Part shown: positions 1 to 8,776 of the stretch, piece by piece
Numbering within the stretch: the stretch's first letter is position 1
Layout of the letters: every line of letters starts with the position of its first letter
Assembly (NCBI RefSeq): GCF_038725785.1
Contig: NZ_CP109796.1
Location: forward strand, 7,254,501 to 7,318,500
Direction of reading: 5' to 3'
Length of the DNA: 64,000 nucleotides
From: Termitidicoccus mucosus
Lineage (GTDB): Bacteria > Verrucomicrobiota > Verrucomicrobiia > Opitutales > Opitutaceae
Notes under the pieces: generated by a model
Database searches by the model: none
What the model was told of the DNA's origin: nothing
The model's input: the letters and a program-made list of their open reading frames with translations, nothing else
Translations under genes and position numbers: made by a program

Positions 1-258
1 TTTGCCGCGCTCGGCGACGAGAAGCATGCCGCGGTGCGCCTGCTGCTGGAGCGCAGGCCGCTGCTGGTCATCGCGGTGAGCCTTGGCGCGGTGTTTTTCG
101 GCGCGATGACATATATCGGCAACGGTCCGAATTTCATGGTGAAATCCATCGCCGAGAGCAGCGGCGTGCGCATGCCGACTTTCTTCGGCTACATTCTGAA
201 ATACAGCCTGCCTTTCCTGCTGCCGATCCTCGCGCTGGTGGGCTGGTTGTTTTTGTAG
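1..258 (+). CDS. Na+/H+ antiporter-like membrane protein, C-terminal fragment
   Basis: The reading frame is open from base 1 and ends with TAG at 256-258, so only the last 85 residues are present and the start lies outside the window. The fragment is hydrophobic, with two membrane segments (about residues 20-35 and 63-85) separated by a loop containing [11 protein letters not shown] and [12 protein letters not shown]. That combination is typical of the C-terminus of the sodium:proton antiporter branch of the ion transporter (ArsB/NhaD, CitMHS-like) superfamily, where the glycine/asparagine-rich segment is a re-entrant ion-site loop. It would exchange Na+ for H+ across the inner membrane. It is not obviously part of the polysaccharide block that follows: a strong hairpin and a gap of 289 bases separate the two. 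The family assignment rests on a short conserved stretch, so the exact transporter class is uncertain. Confidence 0.65.
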   Translation, partial: FAALGDEKHAAVRLLLERRPLLVIAVSLGAVFFGAMTYIGNGPNFMVKSIAESSGVRMPTFFGYILKYSLPFLLPILALVGWLFL

Positions 259-300
259 GCGGCGGTCCTTGGCGGGGGGGGCTCCGGCCCGCCCCCGGAA

Positions 301-378
301 TCTTTCTTCTTTCCTCTTTATCTTTCTCTTTCTCCCGTGCGGTGGAGAAAGAGAAAGATAAAGAGGAAAGAAGAAAGA
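301..378. repeat. Perfect 35-bp pyrimidine/purine stem-loop
   Basis: Bases 301-335 are almost pure pyrimidine and pair perfectly with the purine tract at 344-378, leaving an 8-base loop. The element sits in the gap after the antiporter stop (258) and before the start at 548. It could end transcription of the upstream gene, although it lacks the GC-rich stem and trailing U-run of a classical terminator. A partial relative of the pyrimidine arm lies inside the composite element near 54611. Confidence 0.85.
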
Positions 379-547
379 CAGGACGGCCTCGCGTGGCGGC
401 GGATACTCGCGGGTTGCTGGTCAACTGTTGACATACGACAGGTTTGCTTCGCACGGTAAAATGGGCGGTTGTGATGCTGTTTGGTTCCCAAAACGCGCCC
501 CGCGCGCATCGCAAACCTCTCATGCCCGTCCCCGTCAACTCGCCGTC

Positions 548-3439
548 ATGCCCGTTTTTCCGCTCCAGATTCGCTCTCGTCCCGTCTGCCGCCTTATCGG
601 TCTTCTGGCCGCCATCCTGATGCTGCCGGCGGCGGTTGCCGCGCTTCGCGCCGCCGGGCCGTCCCCATCGTCCGCCCCCGCTGCCCCCGCCGACAGGGCG
701 TTCCTGCCTGCCTTCACCGTCCTTTTTCGCGCGGACGACCCGCAAATCGCCTTTCGCTCCGCCGGCATCCCGAAGGTTCCCTACAACGTCCCGACATGGG
801 CCGTTGACGAATCCCGGGCCAGCAAAATCAATGTGAAGCGCGACGTCACCCAGGGCGGCGACGGCTTCGACGACCGCATCCTCGACGGCAGGACCGCCAA
901 CCGCGCCTTCAACCTCTTCGCCGCGGCCGAGCGCTCCGAACTGGCCGCCGGCACCACGTTGTCCGCGACCTTCGGCGCCTCCGCCATCGGCACGCGCACC
1001 TATGCCTTTCCCGACACCAACCCCCACGTCCGCATCGACGCCCGGCTCACTCAGTTCGACGGCAACCATTTTCCGCTGCTCACCGTCACCGTCACGCGCA
1101 AGCACGACGGCTGGCTCTCCATCGGCTACACCGGCGCGCCCGCGTTTGCCGACGCCGAGGCGGAGGAGGCGTGGCAGCCGCTCATCTGGACGGAGCGCCG
1201 CTTTCCCGCGCAACCCTACCTGACCTCCGCGCACATGTGCCCGCTGCCGGGCGCGTTTGTCCGCCACGAAGGCACGCTCTACGGCGTCGTCGCCGATCCC
1301 GCCGAACTGCCGTTCCAGCCGCTGCCCACGTTTGACAACAGCCGCTTCGGCGTGGCCGTGCGCACCGCGGAAAAAACGCTCCGCCCGATGCTGTTTTTCC
1401 CCATGCTCGGCGGCGCGGGTTCCCATGGCAAAGCCGGCGAGACGCTTGTCTTCAAGCTGCGCCTTGTCCGCCTGCCCGACACCGATGTCACCGCCGGCTT
1501 CGAGAAAATCGCGCGCGAGCTCTTCGCCTTTGCCGACCGCCGCCACAACGCCCTCGGCACGCTCAATTCCGCCCTCACCAACATCATCGACTACGGCATG
1601 AGCGACTACGCCTACTGGAACGCCCCGCTCCGCGGCTGCGGCTACAGCACCGACGTGCCCGACGCGGTGAAAAACGTCTCCTCGCTCAACCCCCTCGAAC
1701 TCGCGCTCGTCACCGGGCGCGGCGAACTCTTCAGCGAGCGCGCCCGCCCCATCCTCGAATACCTGCTCTCGCGCGAAAAATTCCTCTTCAGCCTCGATCC
1801 GAAACAAAAAATCCAGTCGCCCTCGCGCGCGCTCCACGGCCCTTGCGCGCCCGTCAGCGAGTTCGCCGCGCTCCACGACATCAGCCACGGCAACACCGGC
1901 GTTTTCCTCGAAACCGCCCGCGAGCTTTTCCCGAAAAACCGCGTCATCAACCTCGACGAACCCTCGCCCGGCCCGACTTGGTGGAACGCCCTCGCGCTCT
2001 ACCGCGCCACCGGGGAAAAATCATGGCTCGCCCGCGCCCGCGCCGGTGCCGACGACTATCTGGCCCGCCGCGTCGCGGCGCCCGCGACCGCCTTCGACGA
2101 CCCCGACGGGCAGGGATTCTTTTTCTGGCTCGGTTTCGTGCCGCGCTGGATCGACCTCCTCATGCTTTACGAGGCCACCGGCGAACTGCGCTACCTCGAC
2201 GCCGCCCACCGCGGCGCGCGCCTCAACGCCCTCTTCATCTGGATGTGCCCCGCCGTGCCCAACGAAAACATCCGCGTAAACGAGGGCGGACTCGCGCCCG
2301 TTTACTGGTATCTCGGCAAGCGCGGCTTCCCCGCCATCCCCGTGCCCGAGGAGGAGGCGCCCGCATGGCGGCTTTCCGAGCTCGGCCTCACGCCCGAGTC
2401 CTCCGGCACCGCCACCGGCCACCGCGCGATTTTCATGGCGCACCACGCGCCCTGGATGCTCCGCCTTTCCGCCCTCACCGGCGACGCGTTCCTGCACGAC
2501 ATCGCCCGCTGGGCCGTCATCGGGCGCTACCGCTCCTTCCCCGGCTACCACATCAACACCGCCCGCACCACCGTGTATGAAAAAGCCGGATACGCTCTGC
2601 GCCCGCACGAGGCGATGAGTTACAATTCCATTCACTACAACCACGTCTGGCCCATGGCCTCGATGCTGCTCGACTACCTCGTCACCGACGCGTGGGCGCG
2701 CAGCGCCGGCGCCGTGTCGTTCCCCGACCAATACATCGAGGGTTACGCCTACCTGCAAAGCCGCTTCTACGGCCACCGCCCGGGCAAAATCTACGGGCTC
2801 GACGGCATGCGCCTCTGGCTGCCCGACGGACTCGTCACCGGCGGCTCCGAGGAACTCAACTACCTCGCCGCGCACAACGCCGACGGCGTCGCCCTCGTTT
2901 TCACCAACCAGTCCTTCGCGCCCGTCCGCGCCCGCGTCACGCTCGATCCCGCGCGTTTCGCCGCGCTGCCCGAGGGCGCGCGCATCCGCCGCTGGGTCGC
3001 CAACAAACCGGTGGCCGGCGCGGTCTGGAATTCGTCCGGCGAAGTGGGCATCGACGTGCCCGCCGGCGGCATCGCCGCCATCTTCATCGAGGGCGCGATC
3101 CCGCGGCCCGGCTGGACGCCCGGCAACGATCTCGCGAAACCCGTGTCCGGCGGCGTGATGAAACTCGCGCCCGGCGACGCCCGCGCGATGGTGCTCAGCC
3201 TCGGCGACCGCTCCACCTGGCTTTACGCCTACCTGCGCGAGGACGACGCCGCCTGGAAAAACGCCGGCTTCACCATCACGGGCGCCCAAGGCGAAACCAC
3301 GCTGAAGGACGAGGCCTTTCCCTTCGAATTTTCAAAGGACATCGCCCCCGGCGAATCCTCGTTCGCGTTTGAAATCGACGCCACCCGCGCCGACGGCACG
3401 CCCGTGAAGGGCGCGCCGGTCTCCATCTCCCTCCACTGA
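548..3439 (+). CDS. Secreted helical-barrel glycosidase-like protein (uncharacterised family)
   Basis: 963 residues from the ATG at 548. The frame is open further upstream to a TTG at 428, but 548 begins a normal signal peptide (hydrophobic core LIGLLAAILMLPAAVA), so the upstream part is rejected. After the signal come an N-terminal beta-rich region (about 45-330), a helical region with repeats such as ALYRATGEKSWLARARAGAD (about 340-770) that looks like an (alpha/alpha)6 toroid, and a C-terminal beta region ending in an Ig-like module with FPFEFSKDI. I do not recognise a CAZy family. The same architecture is found at 13895-16579, 30106-32730 and inside the giant protein at about 49550-52370. 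Shared landmarks include HRAIFMAHHAPWMLR, GAVSFPDQYI and a G-x-x-YG-x-DG segment followed by VALVFTNQS. Only 18 bases separate it from the beta-helix gene downstream, which suggests an operon. Probably a periplasmic or secreted glycoside hydrolase or lyase; the substrate is unknown. Confidence 0.72.
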   Translation: MPVFPLQIRSRPVCRLIGLLAAILMLPAAVAALRAAGPSPSSAPAAPADRAFLPAFTVLFRADDPQIAFRSAGIPKVPYNVPTWAVDESRASKINVKRDVTQGGDGFDDRILDGRTANRAFNLFAAAERSELAAGTTLSATFGASAIGTRTYAFPDTNPHVRIDARLTQFDGNHFPLLTVTVTRKHDGWLSIGYTGAPAFADAEAEEAWQPLIWTERRFPAQPYLTSAHMCPLPGAFVRHEGTLYGVVADPAELPFQPLPTFDNSRFGVAVRTAEKTLRPMLFFPMLGGAGSHGKAGETLVFKLRLVRLPDTDVTAGFEKIARELFAFADRRHNALGTLNSALTNIIDYGMSDYAYWNAPLRGCGYSTDVPDAVKNVSSLNPLELALVTGRGELFSERARPILEYLLSREKFLFSLDPKQKIQSPSRALHGPCAPVSEFAALHDISHGNTGVFLETARELFPKNRVINLDEPSPGPTWWNALALYRATGEKSWLARARAGADDYLARRVAAPATAFDDPDGQGFFFWLGFVPRWIDLLMLYEATGELRYLDAAHRGARLNALFIWMCPAVPNENIRVNEGGLAPVYWYLGKRGFPAIPVPEEEAPAWRLSELGLTPESSGTATGHRAIFMAHHAPWMLRLSALTGDAFLHDIARWAVIGRYRSFPGYHINTARTTVYEKAGYALRPHEAMSYNSIHYNHVWPMASMLLDYLVTDAWARSAGAVSFPDQYIEGYAYLQSRFYGHRPGKIYGLDGMRLWLPDGLVTGGSEELNYLAAHNADGVALVFTNQSFAPVRARVTLDPARFAALPEGARIRRWVANKPVAGAVWNSSGEVGIDVPAGGIAAIFIEGAIPRPGWTPGNDLAKPVSGGVMKLAPGDARAMVLSLGDRSTWLYAYLREDDAAWKNAGFTITGAQGETTLKDEAFPFEFSKDIAPGESSFAFEIDATRADGTPVKGAPVSISLH

Positions 3440-3457
3440 AATCCCCCCAACCGCATC

Positions 3458-6211
3458 ATGCACCGACTCAACCTCGCCTTGTTCTCGCTGTTTATTCTGG
3501 CCGCTCTTCCTGCGGGCGCCGCGCTCGACGCGCCCAAGCTTCTCGCCCCCGCGAACAACGAAGTCTCCACCAACGCCCGTCCCGAATTCGCCTGGTCGGC
3601 GGTTCCCGGCGCGGCGGCCTACGAAATCGAGGTCGCGGCCGACTTTGATTTCAAAACCATCGTCCATCCGCGCACACGCGTCACGGAAACCAGTTTCACC
3701 CCCGCCAAGCCGCTCTTCCCCGCCCAGCGAATCTGGCACGTCCGGGCGCTCGACGCCTCGGGCAATCCCGGCAAGTGGTCGACGACCCGCGTGTATCGTA
3801 TCCAGCCCGGGCCCAAAACAAGCGCGGCCCCGGCTCCGGCCGCATCCGCCGCCGCCGCGCCCGCCGCGAAACCCGGCAAGACCCTCAGGCTTCTCGCTCC
3901 CGCGAACAACGCCGAGGGCACCAACGCCCGCCCCGCCTTCACTTGGACGCCCGTCATCGGCGCCTCCGCCTACGAGATCGAGGTCGCAGCGGACTACGAT
4001 TTCAAAACCGTCGTCGTGCCCCTCACGCGCGTGACGGAGCCCGTTTTTACTCCCGCCAAGCCGCTCCACCCCGCCCAGCGTTTCTGGCATGTCCGTGTCA
4101 TCGACGCCTCCGGCAAAGCCGGCCCGTGGAGCGCCGGCTTTGTTTACAAGCTGAAACCCGCGCCGCTCGCCGAGGCCCGCCCGATCGAGGGCCGCCCGGC
4201 GGTTTATCCGGCGCACAACCAGGAGGGCATCGTCCAGCAACCCAGCTTCACGTGGGAGCCCGAGCCCGGCGCGGCGGCCTACGAGATCGAGATCGCCGCC
4301 GACTACGACTACAAGAAAGTCGTGGTGCCCGTCACGCGCGTCGAGACGCCGCGCTTCGTCCCGCTCAAGCCGCTGGCGACTTACAACCGATTCTGGCGCA
4401 CCCGCGCCATCGCCGCCGACGGCAAGGCCGGCAAATGGTCCGACACGCGCATCTACAAACTCCGCGAGCCCGCGCACAAAATCAACATTCCCGCCGGCGC
4501 CACGCTGGACCAAATCCGCGCCGCCATCGACGCCGCGCCCGCGTCCTCGCTCATCACCTTCGCGCCCAAGGCCACCTACCGGCTGAAACCCGCCGAGGGC
4601 GCGCACTTCCTCGTGCTCGAAAAGCGCGACGACCTCATCATCGACGGCAACGATTCCCTTTTCATCATCGAGACCCCCACCGCCGGGGCCGTCACCATGC
4701 GCGAATGCCGGCGCGTCACCCTCCGGCGCTTCCGTTTCGACTACGATCCGCTGCCTCACTCCGTCGGCACGGTGGAGTCCGTCAATCTCGCGCCCGCCAA
4801 GGAAGTGTCCACCGTCACGCTCCGCCGCCTGCCCGGCTATCCCGACTTCGACGCGCCGCACATGCTCGCCAACTGGTCGTGGGGCGTGATTCTCGATCCC
4901 GTCATCCCCGGGCGCATGAAGGCCGGCTCGCCGCTCGTGGTGAGTTTCCCCGGCCCGAAAGTCACGCGCAATCCCGCCGGCGCGGACCTCTTCGATGTCG
5001 GCATCCCCCACGCCAATTACGGCAAGTTTTTCGCCAAGGGCGACCGCGTCGTCATCTTCGCCCGCGACCACGGCCGGAGCCTGTGCTCCGTCGAGGCAGG
5101 CTCCGCCGACATCACCTTTGACCGCGTCATCACCCACGCCTCGCCCGCCGGTCATTTCATCGGCATCAACACCTCCGACCTCAAAATCCTCTCCAGCGGC
5201 TCGACGCTGAAGGACGCCACGCGCTACTACGCCGGCAACGCCGACGGCGCCCACATCCGCGCCAATCTCATCGGCCCGTGGATCGAGGACTGCACCTTCG
5301 ACAGCATCGGCGACGACGGCGTGGCGCTCTACAACAAGGGCATGGCCATCAACGCCAATCCCGCGCCCGACACGCTCACCGTCGCCGACACGTTCATGAA
5401 CCTCCAGCCCGGCGACGCCTTCGTCATCTTCAATCCCTTCGACGGACAGGTCTTCGGCGCCACGCGCACCGTCACCGCCGTCAAGTCCGCCGGCCGCCAG
5501 TGGAACGTCACCTTCAAGCCCGCGCTCGAATCCAAACCCGGTTTCCCGATGGGCGACGCGACGTGGTGGAAAAACGCCCAACTTTTCAACCGCACCCGCG
5601 TGAACGCCGGTTTCGTCGTGAAAAACAACACCTTCACCTCCGTGCGCCGCTACTCGGTGATCGCGCGTTCCATCGACGGCGTCATCACGGGTAACACCAT
5701 CACCGGTTCGTCCAATGCCGCCATCACCCTGCTCAACGAGCCGCACGCCTGGGCCAACGGCCTGCACAGCGAGCGCGTGCTCATCGCGCGCAACAAGATC
5801 AGCGCGTCGGCCTTCGACGCCTCCTCGTCGGGCGCCGGCAGCATCGCGGTGAATCTCCGCAGCCTCTACGACCACTCGGCGGAATTTCGTCCGAAGGACG
5901 GCCCCGTCCCGAAACCGGCGCGCCTGCACCGCGACATCCGCATCGAGGACAACACCATCGCAGACTGGAATTATCGCGCCATCCTCCTGCGCAGCGCGAC
6001 GGATTGCGTCATCAAGGGCAACACCATCACGGCCTCGGCCGGGGCGTCATTCCTCAAGCCCGATGCCTCCAACATCGCCATCCTCGTCGACAACGCCAAG
6101 GACAGCGTCGTCGCGGACAACGATACCAGCGGCGATCCCCGACCGGCCTCCGCCGAACAACGCCTCTCCATCATCGACAGCGACAACATCACCGCCCGAA
6201 ACAACCGCTGA
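3458..6211 (+). CDS. Secreted protein with three Fn3-like repeats and a right-handed beta-helix
   Basis: 917 residues. The ATG at 3458 opens a clear Sec signal peptide (LFSLFILAALPAGA). Three Fn3-like repeats of about 95 residues follow (roughly 27-115, 142-237, 245-345). Each contains the pattern FxWxxxPGAxAYEIEVAAD, then a Val/Thr-Arg-Val strand, and ends in GKWS. An Ala/Pro linker separates repeats 1 and 2. From about residue 346 the protein becomes a parallel beta-helix of the pectate-lyase superfamily, with ladder-like motifs such as DDLIIDGNDSLFII, GDDGVALYNKG and FVVKNNTF. It is probably a polysaccharide lyase or hydrolase with Fn3 spacers, but no catalytic triad can be assigned confidently. 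It lies 18 bases after the preceding enzyme and is duplicated by the next gene, which keeps one Fn3 repeat. Confidence 0.78.
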   Translation: MHRLNLALFSLFILAALPAGAALDAPKLLAPANNEVSTNARPEFAWSAVPGAAAYEIEVAADFDFKTIVHPRTRVTETSFTPAKPLFPAQRIWHVRALDASGNPGKWSTTRVYRIQPGPKTSAAPAPAASAAAAPAAKPGKTLRLLAPANNAEGTNARPAFTWTPVIGASAYEIEVAADYDFKTVVVPLTRVTEPVFTPAKPLHPAQRFWHVRVIDASGKAGPWSAGFVYKLKPAPLAEARPIEGRPAVYPAHNQEGIVQQPSFTWEPEPGAAAYEIEIAADYDYKKVVVPVTRVETPRFVPLKPLATYNRFWRTRAIAADGKAGKWSDTRIYKLREPAHKINIPAGATLDQIRAAIDAAPASSLITFAPKATYRLKPAEGAHFLVLEKRDDLIIDGNDSLFIIETPTAGAVTMRECRRVTLRRFRFDYDPLPHSVGTVESVNLAPAKEVSTVTLRRLPGYPDFDAPHMLANWSWGVILDPVIPGRMKAGSPLVVSFPGPKVTRNPAGADLFDVGIPHANYGKFFAKGDRVVIFARDHGRSLCSVEAGSADITFDRVITHASPAGHFIGINTSDLKILSSGSTLKDATRYYAGNADGAHIRANLIGPWIEDCTFDSIGDDGVALYNKGMAINANPAPDTLTVADTFMNLQPGDAFVIFNPFDGQVFGATRTVTAVKSAGRQWNVTFKPALESKPGFPMGDATWWKNAQLFNRTRVNAGFVVKNNTFTSVRRYSVIARSIDGVITGNTITGSSNAAITLLNEPHAWANGLHSERVLIARNKISASAFDASSSGAGSIAVNLRSLYDHSAEFRPKDGPVPKPARLHRDIRIEDNTIADWNYRAILLRSATDCVIKGNTITASAGASFLKPDASNIAILVDNAKDSVVADNDTSGDPRPASAEQRLSIIDSDNITARNNR

Positions 6212-6362
6212 CATCGCGCCGGTGTAACCTATTGGGTTACGCCTCGGCGGACGCCCTCCTTCCTCTCCGCACCGGAATCATAATCCCAAACATCCACGTC
6301 ACTTGAAACCTGCATCGTTTATACCATTTGTGAATGAGAATGGCACTATGGATGCCGTTAGT

Positions 6363-6427
6363 GGTAGGGCGAGGCGTCCCGCCGAGCCGCGGGACGTCAA
6401 CGGCTCGGCGGGACGCCTCGCCCTACC
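6363..6427. repeat. 27-bp perfect inverted repeat with 11-base loop (family A)
   Basis: Left arm 6363-6389 and right arm 6401-6427 are exact reverse complements. The same 27-base arms with an 11-base loop of different sequence recur at 32735-32799, and a decayed copy lies at 60765-60818. The element fills the gap (6212-6458) between the two beta-helix paralogues. The segment just before it (6321-6346), read on the other strand, contains ctcattcacaaatggtat, which matches at 17 of 18 bases a sequence just after the family C palindrome (24832-24849). No stop interrupts the frame of the downstream gene through the element. Confidence 0.9.
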
Positions 6428-6458
6428 TAAAGGGCCGGTCTTGTTCATAATTGGTATT

Positions 6459-8702
6459 ATGCCGTGCTTTTTCTCCGTGCTCCTCGCAAGCGCCGCGCCG
6501 CTTCCCGTGGTCGGCGCCGCCGCAGGCCGTCCCGTGGTTTATCCGGCGCACAACCAGGCCGGCATCGTCCAGCAACCCAGCTTCACGTGGGAGCCCGAGC
6601 CCGGCGCGGCGGCTTACGAGATCGAGATCGCCGCCGACTACGACTACAAGAAAATTGCGGTGCCCGTCACGCGCGTCGAGACGCCGCGCTTCGTCCCGTT
6701 GCAACCGCTTTACCCGGCCACGCGTTTCTGGCGCACCCGGGCCATCGCCGCCGACGGCAACGCCGGCAAATGGTCCGACACGCGCGTTTATAAACTCCAC
6801 GCGCCGGCGAACAAAATCAACATTCCCGCCAACGCCACGCTGGCCGAGATTCGCGCCGCCATCGCCGCCGCGCCCGCGTCCTCGCTCATCACCTTCGCGC
6901 CCAAGGCCGCCTATCGGCTGAAACTCCCTCAAGGCGACACGCACTTCCTCACGCTCGAAAAGCGCGACGACCTCATCATCGACGGCAACGATTCCCTCTT
7001 CATCATCGAAAGCCCCAGCGCCGGGGCCGTCTCCCTGCGCGACTGCCGGCGTGTCACCCTCCGGCGTTTCCGCTTCGATTACGATCCGCTGCCGCACTCC
7101 ATCGGCACCGTCGTTTCCGTCAACATAACCAACGACACCGCCGGCGCGGCAGCGCCTCCAATCGAGAATCGAAAATCGAAAATCGAAAATTTTCCCACCG
7201 TCACGCTCCGCCGCCTGCCCGGCTATCCCGACTTCGACGCGCCGCACATGCTCGCCAACTGGGGCTGGGGCGTGATTCTCGATCCCGTCATCCCCGGGCG
7301 CATGAAGGCCGGTTCGCCGCTGGTGGTGAATTTTCCCGGCGCGAAAGTCACGCGCAATCCCGCCGGCGCGGACCTCTTCGATGTCGGCATCTCCTCCGCC
7401 AACCACGCGAAATTCTTCGCCAAGGGCGACCGCGTCATCATCTTCGCCCGCGCCCACAGCAACGCCTTTTGCACCGCCGATGCGGGTTGCGGGGACATCA
7501 CCCTGGACCGGATCGTCACCCATGCCGCGCCGGGGTTGCAGTTTGTCGGCATCGGCTCGACCGATTTCAAGCTCCTCTCCTGCGCCTCGGTGCCGCGCGA
7601 CGCCACCCGGTTCTTCGCGGGCAACGCCGACGGCGTGCACGTCCGCGCCAACCTCCTCGGCCCGTGGATCGAGGGCTGCGCCTTCAACGGCATTGGCGAC
7701 GACGGCGTGGCGCTCTACAACAAGGGCATGGCCATCGGCGCCCGCCCCGCGCCCGACACGCTTGCCGTCGCGGGAACGTTCATGCACCTCCAGCCCGGCG
7801 ACACCTTTGTCATTTTCAATCCCTTCGACGGACAACTTTTGGGCGCGCCCCGCACCGTCACCACCGTCAGGCCCGCCGGCGAAAAAGCCGTCGGCGGCGC
7901 GTCCGGTCACTGGCAGCAATCCGCCGCCCGCGCGGACGAGGCTTCCGCCGGCAGGGCCCCCGCCACCGCCGGCTCGTGGGACGTGACCTTCACGCCCGCG
8001 CTCGAAACCGGCGACGCCGGTTTCCCGATGGGCGACGCGACGTGGTGGAAAAACGCCCAGCTCTTCAACCGCACCCGCGTGAACGCCGGCTTCGTCGTGA
8101 AAAACAACACCTTCACCTCCATCCGCCGCTACGGGGTGATCGCCCGCGCCACCGACGGCGTCATCACCGGCAACACCATCACCGGTTCGTCCAACTCCGG
8201 CATCACGCTCCTCAACGAACCGAACTTCTGGGCCAACGGCCTGCACAGCGAGCGCGTGCTCATCGCGCGCAACAAGATCAGCGCGACGGCCTTTGACGCC
8301 TCCTCGTCGGCGAGCGGCGGCGTCGCGGTGAATCTCCGCAGCCTCTACGATCACTCGGCGGATTTTCGCCCGAAGGACGGCCCCATCCCGAAACCGGCGC
8401 GCCTGCACCGCGCCATCCGCATCGAGGACAACACCATCGCCGATTGGAACCACCGCGCCATTTTCCTGCGCAGCGCGGCGGATTGCGTCATCAAGGGCAA
8501 CATCATCGCGGCCTCGCCCGGCGCGAAATTCCTCGACCCCGATTCCGACAACATCGCCATCCTCGTCGATAACACCCGCGACTGCGTCATCGCGGGCAAC
8601 GACACCGCCGGCGATCCCCGACTGGCCTCCGCCGGGCGGCGGCTGGTCATCCTCGACAGCGACAACACCGCCGCCGATGGACAAGTAACAAGTGGCAAGT
8701 AG
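6459..8702 (+). CDS. Secreted Fn3 plus right-handed beta-helix protein, paralogue of 3458-6211
   Basis: 747 residues from the ATG at 6459, which gives a short signal peptide (MPCFFSVLLASAAPLPVVGA). An in-frame TTG at 6441 would lengthen it slightly. The frame continues upstream to 6303, but only by reading through a palindrome, so that extension is unlikely. It has one Fn3-like repeat (about 25-115), nearly identical to the third repeat of the upstream gene, followed by the same beta-helix (GDDGVALYNKG, FVVKNNTF). Two segments are absent from the paralogue: IENRKSKIENF (from bases 7157-7193, an iterated ATCGAAA tract) and an Ala-rich stretch of about 30 residues near base 7900. The C-terminus runs into a CAAGTA-type tract that supplies the last residues QVTSGK and the stop. 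Likely a carbohydrate-binding or carbohydrate-cleaving beta-helix; a tandem duplicate. Confidence 0.76.
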   Translation: MPCFFSVLLASAAPLPVVGAAAGRPVVYPAHNQAGIVQQPSFTWEPEPGAAAYEIEIAADYDYKKIAVPVTRVETPRFVPLQPLYPATRFWRTRAIAADGNAGKWSDTRVYKLHAPANKINIPANATLAEIRAAIAAAPASSLITFAPKAAYRLKLPQGDTHFLTLEKRDDLIIDGNDSLFIIESPSAGAVSLRDCRRVTLRRFRFDYDPLPHSIGTVVSVNITNDTAGAAAPPIENRKSKIENFPTVTLRRLPGYPDFDAPHMLANWGWGVILDPVIPGRMKAGSPLVVNFPGAKVTRNPAGADLFDVGISSANHAKFFAKGDRVIIFARAHSNAFCTADAGCGDITLDRIVTHAAPGLQFVGIGSTDFKLLSCASVPRDATRFFAGNADGVHVRANLLGPWIEGCAFNGIGDDGVALYNKGMAIGARPAPDTLAVAGTFMHLQPGDTFVIFNPFDGQLLGAPRTVTTVRPAGEKAVGGASGHWQQSAARADEASAGRAPATAGSWDVTFTPALETGDAGFPMGDATWWKNAQLFNRTRVNAGFVVKNNTFTSIRRYGVIARATDGVITGNTITGSSNSGITLLNEPNFWANGLHSERVLIARNKISATAFDASSSASGGVAVNLRSLYDHSADFRPKDGPIPKPARLHRAIRIEDNTIADWNHRAIFLRSAADCVIKGNIIAASPGAKFLDPDSDNIAILVDNTRDCVIAGNDTAGDPRLASAGRRLVILDSDNTAADGQVTSGK
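7143..7193. repeat. In-frame tract: 14-base GC motif plus iterated ATCGAAA
   Basis: GGCGCGGCAGCGCC (7143-7156) is followed by four degenerate copies of aatcgaaa (7159-7193). The same pair occurs inverted inside the GH78-like gene (22701-22748), and the 14-base motif recurs at 8728-8741. Here it is read in frame as PPIENRKSKIENF, and the homologous protein at 3458-6211 lacks this segment, so it looks like an insertion. Confidence 0.75.
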
Positions 8703-8741
8703 CAAGTAACAAGAAATATAAAACACCGGCGCGGCAGCGCC
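8681..8741. repeat. Iterated CAAGTA/CAAGTGG tract with 14-base GC motif
   Basis: Bases 8681-8714 are degenerate copies of a caagta-type word, followed by GGCGCGGCAGCGCC at 8728-8741. The tract overlaps the stop codon of the upstream beta-helix gene. The same word series appears in frame in the GH106-like gene near 25417-25448; both are translated locally as VTSGK. Just before the next gene (8753-8773) lies another iterated word series (aatccgctttccgcattt). Confidence 0.7.
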
Positions 8742-8776
8742 CTCACTCCACCTTCCAAAATCCGCTTTCCGCATTT

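Noticed and set aside
428-547. TTG start 40 codons upstream of the first enzyme
   Set aside because: The added residues are not signal-like, and the ATG at 548 directly opens a good signal peptide.
134-1888. Long minus-strand open frame opposite the first glycosidase-like gene
   Set aside because: Low-complexity Gly/Ala/Arg composition and no domain; a mirror of the codon bias in the plus-strand gene. The same reasoning applies to long antisense frames at 3332-5929, 6423-8774, 22300-24510, 24922-27522, 37796-39976 and 49660-53100.
6363-6427. CRISPR-like or attachment-site interpretation of the palindromes
   Set aside because: Copies are single, far apart and lack regular spacers; no cas, integrase or tRNA gene is near.
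6303-6458. N-terminal extension of the second beta-helix gene through the family A palindrome
   Set aside because: The extension would place the palindrome-coded peptide before the signal peptide. The frame is open by chance, or perhaps because such elements lack stops.
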